Of a stretch of DNA of 14,706 bases, positions 6,824-13,032 are shown one piece after another; within the stretch, counting starts at the first letter, position 1; the number at the start of each line of letters is the position of its first letter. The notes under the pieces were generated by a model. The model was not told where the DNA came from, ran no database searches, and saw only the letters and a list, made by a program, of their open reading frames with translations. Origin of the DNA: GCA-2729515 sp036336695. GTDB taxonomy: Bacteria > Myxococcota_A > UBA9160 > SMWR01. A program made the position numbers and the translations under genes. The stretch is from contig JAYZFQ010000149.1 in the NCBI GenBank assembly GCA_036336695.1, positions 1 through 14,706 on the forward strand, read 5' to 3'.

Positions 6824-7735
6824 CTAGGCTTCGTCGTCCCGGCGGTTGGTTTCCAGGCTCTGGGCACGGCGCCCGAGAAACTGGTTCAACTGTGCGTCGT
6901 ATCGGCTTGTCGCGCCGGGCTTCTGTGTGCGGGTATACGGCGGCCAACGGGGGGGCGCGACGCCCTCCGGTACGTCCCCCATCACCGTGACCCGCTGGAT
7001 GATCCGCTCGTCCTCGAAGTCGTTCAGGACGAAGTGCTGGGTGCACCGGTTGTCCCACATGGCGACCGTTCCCTGGCTCCAGCGGTAGCGCACGGTGAAG
7101 CGCGGGTTCGCGACCCAGCGCTTGAGGTAGCCGAGCAGGACCTCACTCTCCTCGTGGCTGAGTTCCACGATGCGCCGGGTGAAGTGTTCGTTCACGAACA
7201 GCGACTTGCGGCCGGTGCTCGGGTGAACGCGAACCACCGGGTGAACCGCCATGTCTTCGGGCTTGCCGTGAGGCGCCGCGTCGTGCAGGGCAGTCAGGCC
7301 CTCGCAGAGATCCTGCAGCGGCGCCGAGAGTGCGTCGAAGGCGCGGGCGGTGTTCGACCACTGGGTGTCCCCGCCGACGGCGGGGCACTTCACCATGTGG
7401 AGGATCGAGAGGATCGACGGCTCGGCCTGGAAGGTGATGTCGCTGTGCCACTCGTCGGCGATACCGCCGCGGCTCGCGGCGAGTTCGAAGATTTCGGCGT
7501 GGTCCGAGAACGGGTTCGCGAGGTTGGGGTGGCCGGCGAGGGCGCCGAAGTGGCGACCGAAGGCGACGTGGGACGCTTCGCTCAACCGTTGCTCGGGGAA
7601 GAACAGGACCTGGTGCTCCAGGAGCAAGTCGAGCACCGCCGCGGCCTCCGAGGCGCCGGCTTCGTGGAGTTCGATGCCCCGGACCTCGGCGCCGAGGGAG
7701 CCCGAGAGTCGTGTCACCGACCAGCTGTGGGTCAT
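6824..7735 (-). CDS. TauD/TfdA-family Fe(II)/2-oxoglutarate dioxygenase
   Basis: A predicted cytoplasmic non-heme iron dioxygenase that couples oxidative decarboxylation of 2-oxoglutarate to hydroxylation of a substrate; family members release sulfite from taurine or alkyl sulfates, or cleave aryloxy ethers. The 303 residues are full length. The iron triad is present: WHSD at 96-99 (His97, Asp99) and WDNRCTQHFVLNDF at 227-240 (His234). Arg248 (IIQR) aligns with the 2-oxoglutarate-binding Arg270 of TauD, and Arg244 is close by. The N-terminal LGAEVRGIEL stretch is also typical. ATG 7735 follows GGGAGG with an 8-bp spacer. A taurine role is not implied: the neighbours are a cupin and a ketone monooxygenase, and no sulfonate transporter is present. 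It is divergent from typA. Confidence 0.95.
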   Translation of the reverse strand: MTHSWSVTRLSGSLGAEVRGIELHEAGASEAAAVLDLLLEHQVLFFPEQRLSEASHVAFGRHFGALAGHPNLANPFSDHAEIFELAASRGGIADEWHSDITFQAEPSILSILHMVKCPAVGGDTQWSNTARAFDALSAPLQDLCEGLTALHDAAPHGKPEDMAVHPVVRVHPSTGRKSLFVNEHFTRRIVELSHEESEVLLGYLKRWVANPRFTVRYRWSQGTVAMWDNRCTQHFVLNDFEDERIIQRVTVMGDVPEGVAPPRWPPYTRTQKPGATSRYDAQLNQFLGRRAQSLETNRRDDEA

Positions 7736-7764
7736 CGCGAAGACCTCCCGGGAGAAACCGTTCC

Positions 7765-7770
7765 ATCATA
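7765..7770 (-). promoter_or_regulatory. Possible -10 box of the TauD-cupin-BVMO unit
   Basis: On the minus strand the sequence reads TATGAT, a 5-of-6 match to TATAAT, about 30 bp before the dioxygenase start, leaving a leader of roughly 20-25 bases. No -35 match is seen 16-18 bp upstream, where the DNA is nearly pure G/C, so an activator may be needed. Confidence 0.35.
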
Positions 7771-7772
7771 CC

Positions 7773-7800
7773 CGGGGCGGACCGGGCCCCGCGGCTTTTT
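7773..7800 (+). terminator. Terminator-like hairpin with T-run upstream of typA
   Basis: CGGGGC (7773-7778) and GCCCCG (7786-7791) form a perfect 6-bp stem around a 7-base loop, followed after 4 bases by TTTTT (7796-7800) on the plus strand. No plus-strand gene lies upstream that needs it. It could stop antisense transcription out of the dioxygenase gene or act as an attenuator if typA is transcribed from further upstream. The stem is short and the gap before the T-run weakens the case. Confidence 0.3.
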
Positions 7801-7813
7801 GGCCGGAGCCGTC

Positions 7814-7838
7814 GGCGGAAGACGCGTTACCTTCCGCC
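7814..7838. repeat. Perfect 8-bp inverted repeat just before typA
   Basis: GGCGGAAG (7814-7821) is matched exactly by CTTCCGCC (7831-7838) around a 9-base spacer, ending 12 bp before the typA start. It may be an operator, or a leader hairpin occupying the place where a ribosome-binding site would be expected. Confidence 0.5.
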
Positions 7839-7850
7839 CCCGGCCGGACT

Positions 7851-9659
7851 ATGTCGCAAGAAGAATTTCGAAAAGAACTGCGCAATCTCGCCATCGTGGC
7901 GCATGTCGATCACGGGAAGACGACCCTGGTCGACGGGCTGCTCAAGATCTGTGGCGCCTTCCAGGCACACCAGGTCGTGGAAGACCGCGTCATGGACTCG
8001 GGAGACCTGGAGCGGGAGCGGGGCATCACGATCCTGTCCAAGTGCACTTCGGTGGCGTATCAGGGTGTGAGGATCCAGCTGGTGGACACGCCCGGGCACG
8101 CGGACTTCGGGGGAGAGGTCGAACGGGTGCTGGGCATGGTGGACTCCGTGTTGCTGCTGGTGGACGCCGTCGAGGGCGTGATGCCCCAGACGCGCTTCGT
8201 CCTGCGCAAGGCGCTCGAGCACGGCCTGCTCCCGATCCTGGTGGTGAACAAGGTCGACCGCCCGGAACAGCGCAGCGAGGCGGTCCTGGACGAGGTGTTC
8301 GACCTGCTGGTGGAACTCGGCGCGAACGACGAGCAGCTGGACTTTCCGGTGGTCTACGCCTCGGCGAAACCGGGCCAGGCCACCCGGGATCTCGCCGAGC
8401 CCATGACCGACCTGCGGCCGGTGCTCGACACGATCCTCGAGTTCGCGCGTCCGCCGCGTGTCGACGTCGCAGGACCCCTCCAGTTCCAGGCGGTGACCCT
8501 CGGTTACGATGCCTTCGTCGGCCGGCTGGTCATCGGTCGGGTGGAGCGCGGCGAGATGGTGCGGGGCGATCCCGTCGTGCGGGTGCTGGAAGACAGCGCC
8601 CCGGAGCCGTTCCGCGTGACGAAGTTGTTCGGTACCCAGGGGATCGAGCGGATCGAACTCGAGCGGGCGGCGGCGGGCGATATCGTGATGCTCGCCGGCA
8701 TCGACGCCATCGAGATCGGGGACACGATCTGCCGGCCGGACGCCCCGGAATCCCTGCCGCGGATCGAAATCGATCCGCCCACCATCAAGGTCAATTTCCT
8801 GGTGAACACGTCTCCGTTCGCCGGCCGGGAGGGGCGCTTCGTCACCAGCCGGCAGATTGCCGAGCGGCTCCAGCGGGAGGTGCTCGGAAACGTGTCGATC
8901 CAGATCGAGGACACGGGACGCCAGGATGCCTTCGAGGTGGCCGGGCGCGGAGAACTCCAACTCGCCGTGTTGATCGAGACCATGCGTCGCGAGGGTTACG
9001 AGTTCGCCGTCTCGCGTCCCGAGATCATCCTCCAGGAAATCGATGGCGTGCGTTGCGAGCCCGTCGAGACCGTGGTGATCGACGTCCCCGAGACTTCCGC
9101 GGGCTCCGTCATGGAAAAGCTGGCCGAGCGCAAGGGCCGCATGGAGTCGATGGAGCACATGGGCGGGAGGATCCGGCTCGAGTTCGTCGTGCCGAGTCGT
9201 TGCCTGTTCGGGTACCGCACGGCCTTCCTCACGGACACGCGGGGGGAGGGCGTGCTCTACCGGGCGTTCCGAGGCTACGAACGCCATGCCGGGGACCTCG
9301 ACCGGCGGGGTGTCGGCGGCATCGTGGCGACCGAGCAGGGCCGCACGACGCCCCACGCGATCTTCAAGATCCAGGAGCGGGCGGTGCTCTTCGTGCCGCC
9401 TGGGGAGGACGTCTACGAGGGGCAGGTGGTGGGTGAGGCGCGACGGCCCGGGGACCTCAACGTGAACGTGTGCCGGGCCAAGAAGCTCGACAACATGCGC
9501 GCCGCCGGGAAGGACGACAGCCCCATCATCACGCCCCACCGGAAGCTCACGATCGAGAGCGCCCTGGAGTGGATCGAACCGGATGAACTACTCGAAGTCA
9601 CGCCCGAAAACCTTCGGTTGCGCAAGCAGATCCTGCCCGCCAACCTGCGCAAGCGCTGA
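7851..9659 (+). CDS. typA: Translational GTPase TypA/BipA
   Basis: A ribosome-associated GTPase of the elongation-factor family, involved in ribosome assembly and stress or cold adaptation. The 602 residues match the usual length of about 600. G-domain motifs are intact: AHVDHGKT (17-24), RERGIT with switch Thr60, DTPGH (79-83) and NKVD (133-136). After them come the EF-G-like beta-barrel, the two alpha/beta domains (GRGELQLAVLIETMRREGYEF is typical) and the C-terminal domain characteristic of TypA, ending in a basic tail. The start is ATG 7851 because the G1 motif follows at the normal distance; the frame stays open upstream to 7350, but that stretch lies antisense to the dioxygenase gene. 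No clear ribosome-binding site precedes the ATG; an inverted repeat lies there instead. It is a housekeeping gene between catabolic genes and is likely its own transcription unit. Confidence 0.97.
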   Translation: MSQEEFRKELRNLAIVAHVDHGKTTLVDGLLKICGAFQAHQVVEDRVMDSGDLERERGITILSKCTSVAYQGVRIQLVDTPGHADFGGEVERVLGMVDSVLLLVDAVEGVMPQTRFVLRKALEHGLLPILVVNKVDRPEQRSEAVLDEVFDLLVELGANDEQLDFPVVYASAKPGQATRDLAEPMTDLRPVLDTILEFARPPRVDVAGPLQFQAVTLGYDAFVGRLVIGRVERGEMVRGDPVVRVLEDSAPEPFRVTKLFGTQGIERIELERAAAGDIVMLAGIDAIEIGDTICRPDAPESLPRIEIDPPTIKVNFLVNTSPFAGREGRFVTSRQIAERLQREVLGNVSIQIEDTGRQDAFEVAGRGELQLAVLIETMRREGYEFAVSRPEIILQEIDGVRCEPVETVVIDVPETSAGSVMEKLAERKGRMESMEHMGGRIRLEFVVPSRCLFGYRTAFLTDTRGEGVLYRAFRGYERHAGDLDRRGVGGIVATEQGRTTPHAIFKIQERAVLFVPPGEDVYEGQVVGEARRPGDLNVNVCRAKKLDNMRAAGKDDSPIITPHRKLTIESALEWIEPDELLEVTPENLRLRKQILPANLRKR

Positions 9660-9674
9660 GCGGCGCCCCGGGCA

Positions 9675-10538
9675 TCAGCGATCGAGGTAGGGCGCGAGGA
9701 TCAGGCCACGCGCCGGCGGCTCCGCCTGGCTCTCGATTGCCCGGTGCCGCGCGCGGATTGCTTCCCGGTAGTGTTCGTCAGTCTCGATCCAGAAGCGTTC
9801 CTCGAGGACCGCGGCCAGGACGCGATCCGCCACGGCCTCGGGCCGCTCGGAGATGGCTTCGAAGATCTCCGCGAATCCGGTCAGGTCTCCCTGGTCGGTA
9901 TCCGCCGTTTCAGCGTTGCGCAGTTCCTTGGGCCGATTGCGCTCGGCTTCGCCGATGCTGGTCGCGACGGCCCCGGGGCAGAGACAGCTGATCCGCACCC
10001 GCGAACCGGTCTCCACGAGTTCGGCATGGACCGTCTCGGCAATCGCGGTGACCGCGTGCTTCGACGCGTTGTAGGCGCTGAGCCAGGGGTAGGAGGTGAG
10101 TCCGGCGACCGAGGCGGTGACCACGATGTGCCCCTCGTCCTGGGCCTGGAGCGCCGGCAGGAAGACGCGGAGGCCGTGGATTACGCCCCAGAGGTTCACG
10201 CCCAGCGTCCAGCGCCAATCGTTGACCGTCAAGTTTTCGATGGGGCCCGTGGGCGGGGACACGCCGGCGTTGAGGCATACGAGATGCGCGCCGCCGTAGG
10301 CCTCGCGGGTGGCCTCGGCGAGGTGGTCCATCGACGCGGTGTCGCTGACGTCGGTGACCACGGGGAGCACGCTCGCCCCCGCGGCATCCAGCCGGGCGGA
10401 AGCGACCCGGAGCGCCTTCTCCTCGACGTCCGCCAGCACGACGTTCATGCCTTCGCGCCCGAAGGCTTCGGCGAATGCGAAGCCCATGCCGCTCGCGCTG
10501 CCGGTGACGACGGCGGTCTTTCCCTCGAGATCTCGCAT
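9675..10538 (-). CDS. Short-chain dehydrogenase/reductase (classical SDR)
   Basis: An NAD(P)-dependent oxidoreductase that would interconvert an alcohol and a ketone. The 287 residues carry a full classical SDR core: cofactor loop TGSASGMG (12-19), Asp37 at the end of the second strand (favouring NAD over NADP), CLNAG (88-92) and the tetrad Asn115, Ser143, Tyr156, Lys160 (YNASK). An additional C-terminal stretch of about 60 residues follows the core. ATG 10538 has AGGAG with a 5-bp spacer. It lies 31 bp after the amidohydrolase stop on the same strand, so the two are probably one operon, and it ends 15 bp from the typA stop in convergent orientation with no clear terminator between. It could supply ketone substrate to the Baeyer-Villiger enzyme, but nothing in the sequence shows this. 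Confidence 0.95.
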   Translation of the reverse strand: MRDLEGKTAVVTGSASGMGFAFAEAFGREGMNVVLADVEEKALRVASARLDAAGASVLPVVTDVSDTASMDHLAEATREAYGGAHLVCLNAGVSPPTGPIENLTVNDWRWTLGVNLWGVIHGLRVFLPALQAQDEGHIVVTASVAGLTSYPWLSAYNASKHAVTAIAETVHAELVETGSRVRISCLCPGAVATSIGEAERNRPKELRNAETADTDQGDLTGFAEIFEAISERPEAVADRVLAAVLEERFWIETDEHYREAIRARHRAIESQAEPPARGLILAPYLDR

Positions 10539-10569
10539 GGCGTCTCCTGTGCAATGCGCCGCGGCGCGT

Positions 10570-12312
10570 TCAGCTCGCGGCGTCCGCGCCGGGTCCGACC
10601 AGGGTGCCGGGCCGTGCGCCGGTCGATTTTCCGGCCTCGAAGGTCGGTACCCCGTTCACCAGGGTCAGGCGCACCGGGGCGGGGTCGCGGGTCCAGCGCC
10701 AGGTATGTCCGCCCTTGCCGTCCGGAACGTCGTAAGTCTTGTGCTTGGGGCGGCGCTCGACTTCGTCGAGCGCGAACACCGTGATGTCGGCGCGCTTGCC
10801 CACCGCGATCTCTCCCCGGTCCGCGAGGCCGAAGAACCCAGCGAGCTTGCCGCTCTGGACGTGTACCGCTTCCTCGATCGTGAGTTCACCAGTTTCCCGC
10901 ACGAAATGGGTGAAGAGCACGATGTTGTCCCCGGCGCCGCAGAACATCTGCCCGTGGGCCCCCGCGTCGCTGATGTTGCCCACCGAGAACCGGTCCTTGA
11001 GGAGTCGGAGCACCATCGCGTCGTCGCGCTCCCAAGGGGGCATCGTGACCGTAGACGCGAGGCCATTGTCGAGGAGCCAATCCGCAAGCGCGTCGGAAGG
11101 GTGCTGGCTCCTCCCGTCTGCGAATTCGCCCAGGGTGATGCCCGAGGGGCCGGCGCCGTTCGCGGAATTGTCCAGCAGGATCCCCTGGGGCTTTCGGAAG
11201 GGAGAGGTCTCGAGGGACTCGTGGTCCCAGGAGTGACGGGCGCGGGCGCGCCATTCCGGGTCCTGGAGCAGGGCGCGTTTCTCGGGTTCCCCCTCCTCGG
11301 TCACCACTTCGTGCCACACGAACTCGTTCGACTGCGCGAACAGGAGCGAGTGTTCGACGCTCGCGACGACCGTGAGCGGCATGTGCATGAAGCCCGTCCA
11401 GAAGTCGCGTCCCTCGTGGGCGAAACGTTCGTGGAGCTTGGCGAGGGGCTCCTGCAGGCCGTAGTCCTTCTGCCATTGCAGCGTGGGAACGCCCGCCCAC
11501 TGCACGCGAACGTCCAGGCCATCGACCAGCCGCGCGATCCGCTCCATGGAATCGACGGCCGTCATGCGCATGATGCTGTCGACCACGACCTGGAGCGTGG
11601 CGCCCGGGTGGCGGGCGAGGACCTCCAGGAGCGCCCGGAGTTCTGCATCGTCCGCGTGGAGCGAGGGAACGGGCCGGTTTTCTCCATCGTGGTCCATCAG
11701 GTTCGTGGACAAGCCGAGGGATCCCGCGGAGAGCGCGTCGTCCAGCAGTTCGGCCATCTCCTGGATCTCCTGGGGCGTTGCGGCGCGCTCCCAGGCCGGC
11801 ATGCCCAGGACGGCGAGCCGGAGCGCAATGTGGCCGGCGAACGTCCCGTAGTTGGCGGGAACGCGCACGTTCTGCATCAGGGATGTCTTGTACTCGGACC
11901 AGGTCCTCCAATCCCAGGGCAGGTTTTCGAAGAACGGGGCCTCGGGAATGTCCTCGAAGAACGAAAAGATCTTCACCACCTCGGCCCGTGCATCGGTGTC
12001 GGCGGGGAGGGGCGCGAGGGCGAACCCGCAGTTTCCCATGATGACCGTGGTGATCCCGTAGCCCGGCAGCGGTTCGAGGTCCGGTTGCCACCACATCGTG
12101 CCGTCGAAGTGGGTGTGGCTTTCGATGAAGCCCGGCGCGACGAAACACCCCGATGCGTCGTAGACGGCCTCCCCCTCCCGGGGCGCGAGCGACGGGGCGA
12201 TCTCGGTGATGCTCCCGTCCTGAACCCGGACGTCAGCGCGCCGGGGGGCCGCGCCGGTTCCATCGACGAGGGTCCCGCCGCGGATCAAGCGGTCGGTGGC
12301 GCTGGGGATCAT
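10570..12312 (-). CDS. Amidohydrolase, N-acyl-D-amino-acid deacylase (D-aminoacylase-like) family
   Basis: A metal-dependent hydrolase of the amidohydrolase superfamily that would cleave an amide or cyclic amide bond. The protein has 580 residues. The N-terminal small beta-domain (LIRGGTLVDGTG, 9-20) leads into the barrel: HTH in ESHTHFDG (66 and 68), MGNCG with Cys95 (the bridging ligand of D-aminoacylase), SLGLSTN near 198-204, and ISDAGAH with Asp449 at the catalytic Asp position. GEIAVGKRADITVF closes the C-terminal domain. The two histidines that complete the second zinc site of D-aminoacylase are not evident; the corresponding stretch reads VRVQWAGVPTLQW near 268-280, so it may be mononuclear or have another specificity. 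ATG 12312 has GAGGAG with an 8-bp spacer; the frame is open to 12489, but the added residues are not family-like and overlap the next gene. First gene of a pair with the SDR. Confidence 0.92.
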   Translation of the reverse strand: MIPSATDRLIRGGTLVDGTGAAPRRADVRVQDGSITEIAPSLAPREGEAVYDASGCFVAPGFIESHTHFDGTMWWQPDLEPLPGYGITTVIMGNCGFALAPLPADTDARAEVVKIFSFFEDIPEAPFFENLPWDWRTWSEYKTSLMQNVRVPANYGTFAGHIALRLAVLGMPAWERAATPQEIQEMAELLDDALSAGSLGLSTNLMDHDGENRPVPSLHADDAELRALLEVLARHPGATLQVVVDSIMRMTAVDSMERIARLVDGLDVRVQWAGVPTLQWQKDYGLQEPLAKLHERFAHEGRDFWTGFMHMPLTVVASVEHSLLFAQSNEFVWHEVVTEEGEPEKRALLQDPEWRARARHSWDHESLETSPFRKPQGILLDNSANGAGPSGITLGEFADGRSQHPSDALADWLLDNGLASTVTMPPWERDDAMVLRLLKDRFSVGNISDAGAHGQMFCGAGDNIVLFTHFVRETGELTIEEAVHVQSGKLAGFFGLADRGEIAVGKRADITVFALDEVERRPKHKTYDVPDGKGGHTWRWTRDPAPVRLTLVNGVPTFEAGKSTGARPGTLVGPGADAAS

Positions 12313-12390
12313 CGGTTCTGCTCCTCGTTCCGTGTCGTTCAGCGTCCGGCTCGAGCTTCGGTGCAGTGCCGGCGGGTCGGCCAGCACGGA

Positions 12391-12414
12391 GCCACGCCGG
12401 GCGTGCCGCGTGGC
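12391..12414. repeat. Perfect 7-bp inverted repeat abutting a -10 box
   Basis: GCCACGC (12391-12397) is matched exactly by GCGTGGC (12408-12414) around a 10-base spacer. It ends one base before the TAGAAT box of the SnoaL-like gene and covers the -35 position, in the 154-bp divergent region shared with the amidohydrolase. An operator or activator site is plausible; chance is possible in GC-rich DNA. Confidence 0.4.
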
Positions 12415-12415
12415 G

Positions 12416-12421
12416 TAGAAT
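12416..12421 (+). promoter_or_regulatory. Likely -10 box of the SnoaL-like gene
   Basis: TAGAAT matches TATAAT at 5 of 6 positions in the only AT-rich patch of the divergent region, about 45 bp before the start codon. The -35 position has no good match. The same patch read on the minus strand (TATTCT) is a weaker candidate for the amidohydrolase promoter. Confidence 0.4.
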
Positions 12422-12466
12422 ATCTCGGATGACGGAGCGCAGACCAGCGCGATTCGAGGAGCAGCG

Positions 12467-12931
12467 ATGATCCAGACGGCACTCGACAAGTGGTTGCAGA
12501 TTCTCCACGGCGAGAACCCCGAAGAGCGGGATCGGCTGCTCGACGAGTTTCTCGCCGAGGACGTGGTGTTCTACTCGCCCGTCGTCTTCACCCCGCAGAA
12601 GGGCCGCGCGGCGGCCAAGCTCTACCTGGTGGCGGCGGGTTCGACCTTCGGCGGCGACGAAGCGCCGGAGATGGGTTCGGCCGGGGACGAGGAGACGGAA
12701 CGCGGCTTCCGATACACGAAGCGCGTGATCTCCGAGAACCATGCCGTCCTGGAGTTCGAGACCACCATGGGGGGCAAGTATGTGAACGGCGTCGACATCC
12801 TGACCTGCAACCCGGCCGGGCAGATCGTCGAGTTCAAGGTCATGATCCGCCCGCTCCAGGCGATCAACGCGGTGCACGCGGCCATGGGGGCGATGCTGAA
12901 GAAGCTCCAGGGCGGTTCAGAAGCGGCCTAG
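12467..12931 (+). CDS. SnoaL/NTF2-like domain protein
   Basis: A 154-residue protein with the cone-shaped alpha+beta pattern of the NTF2-like superfamily: an N-terminal helix (about 2-29), a DEFLAEDVVFYSPVVF turn into the sheet (26-41), then strands including RGFRYTKRVI, HAVLEFETTMGGKYVNGVDILTCN and GQIVEFKVMIRPLQAI, closed by a C-terminal helix (about 130-148). Members act as small hydrolases, isomerases or ligand binders in polyketide, steroid and aromatic metabolism; no catalytic pair can be assigned here with confidence. ATG 12467 follows GAGGAG (12456-12461) with a 5-bp spacer. It is divergent from the amidohydrolase and lies 101 bp before the thiolase on the same strand, with a separate promoter signal for the thiolase between. 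Confidence 0.82.
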   Translation: MIQTALDKWLQILHGENPEERDRLLDEFLAEDVVFYSPVVFTPQKGRAAAKLYLVAAGSTFGGDEAPEMGSAGDEETERGFRYTKRVISENHAVLEFETTMGGKYVNGVDILTCNPAGQIVEFKVMIRPLQAINAVHAAMGAMLKKLQGGSEAA

Positions 12932-12953
12932 GGCGCTGCAGGTCTTGCGTGGG

Positions 12954-12982
12954 CTGAGAATCCCCGGGGATCCGTGTAGAAT
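12954..12982 (+). promoter_or_regulatory. Sigma-70-like promoter of the thiolase/ligase unit
   Basis: CTGAGA (12954-12959; 4 of 6 to TTGACA) and TAGAAT (12977-12982; 5 of 6 to TATAAT) are separated by exactly 17 bp. The expected start of transcription, about 12989, falls inside the palindrome that begins at 12987. This is the best-formed promoter candidate in the window. Confidence 0.5.
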
Positions 12983-12986
12983 GCCC

Positions 12987-13006
12987 GGCCGTTCCTAGGA
13001 ACGGCC
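12987..13006. promoter_or_regulatory. Perfect 20-bp palindrome, candidate operator of the thiolase gene
   Basis: The half-site GGCCGTTCCT is followed directly by its exact reverse complement AGGAACGGCC. It begins 4 bp after the -10 box and ends 26 bp before the thiolase start, the standard place for a repressor operator. Dyad sites of this size are typical of homodimeric regulators such as TetR-family proteins; no regulator gene is in the window. In RNA it would form an 8-bp stem with a CUAG loop, but with no T-tract after it a terminator is unlikely. Confidence 0.6.
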
Positions 13007-13032
13007 ATTCCCCGCATTCATTGGAGGCATCC

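Noticed and set aside
6824..7735. Naming the dioxygenase tauD (taurine dioxygenase)
   Set aside because: Family residues fit, but no taurine or sulfonate transport genes are nearby and the family has many substrates, so the gene symbol is not justified.
7034..9436. 800-codon open frame overlapping typA in another forward frame
   Set aside because: It spans the antisense of the dioxygenase gene and an off-frame reading of typA. Its composition is Arg/Gly/Ala-rich with no recognisable motif, while the typA frame carries every expected GTPase motif.
7827..9539. 570-codon open frame antisense to typA
   Set aside because: It reads as His/Arg/Asp/Glu-rich low-complexity protein with no domain pattern, and it mirrors the conserved TypA frame. 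Long antisense open frames are expected in GC-rich coding DNA.
10309..12432. 707-codon open frame antisense to the amidohydrolase and SDR
   Set aside because: It crosses two well-supported genes and their spacer and has no family signature.
12987..13006. The thiolase palindrome as an intrinsic terminator of the SnoaL-like gene
   Set aside because: The stem would be strong, but the following bases (ATTCCCC) contain no T-tract and the element sits directly on a promoter.
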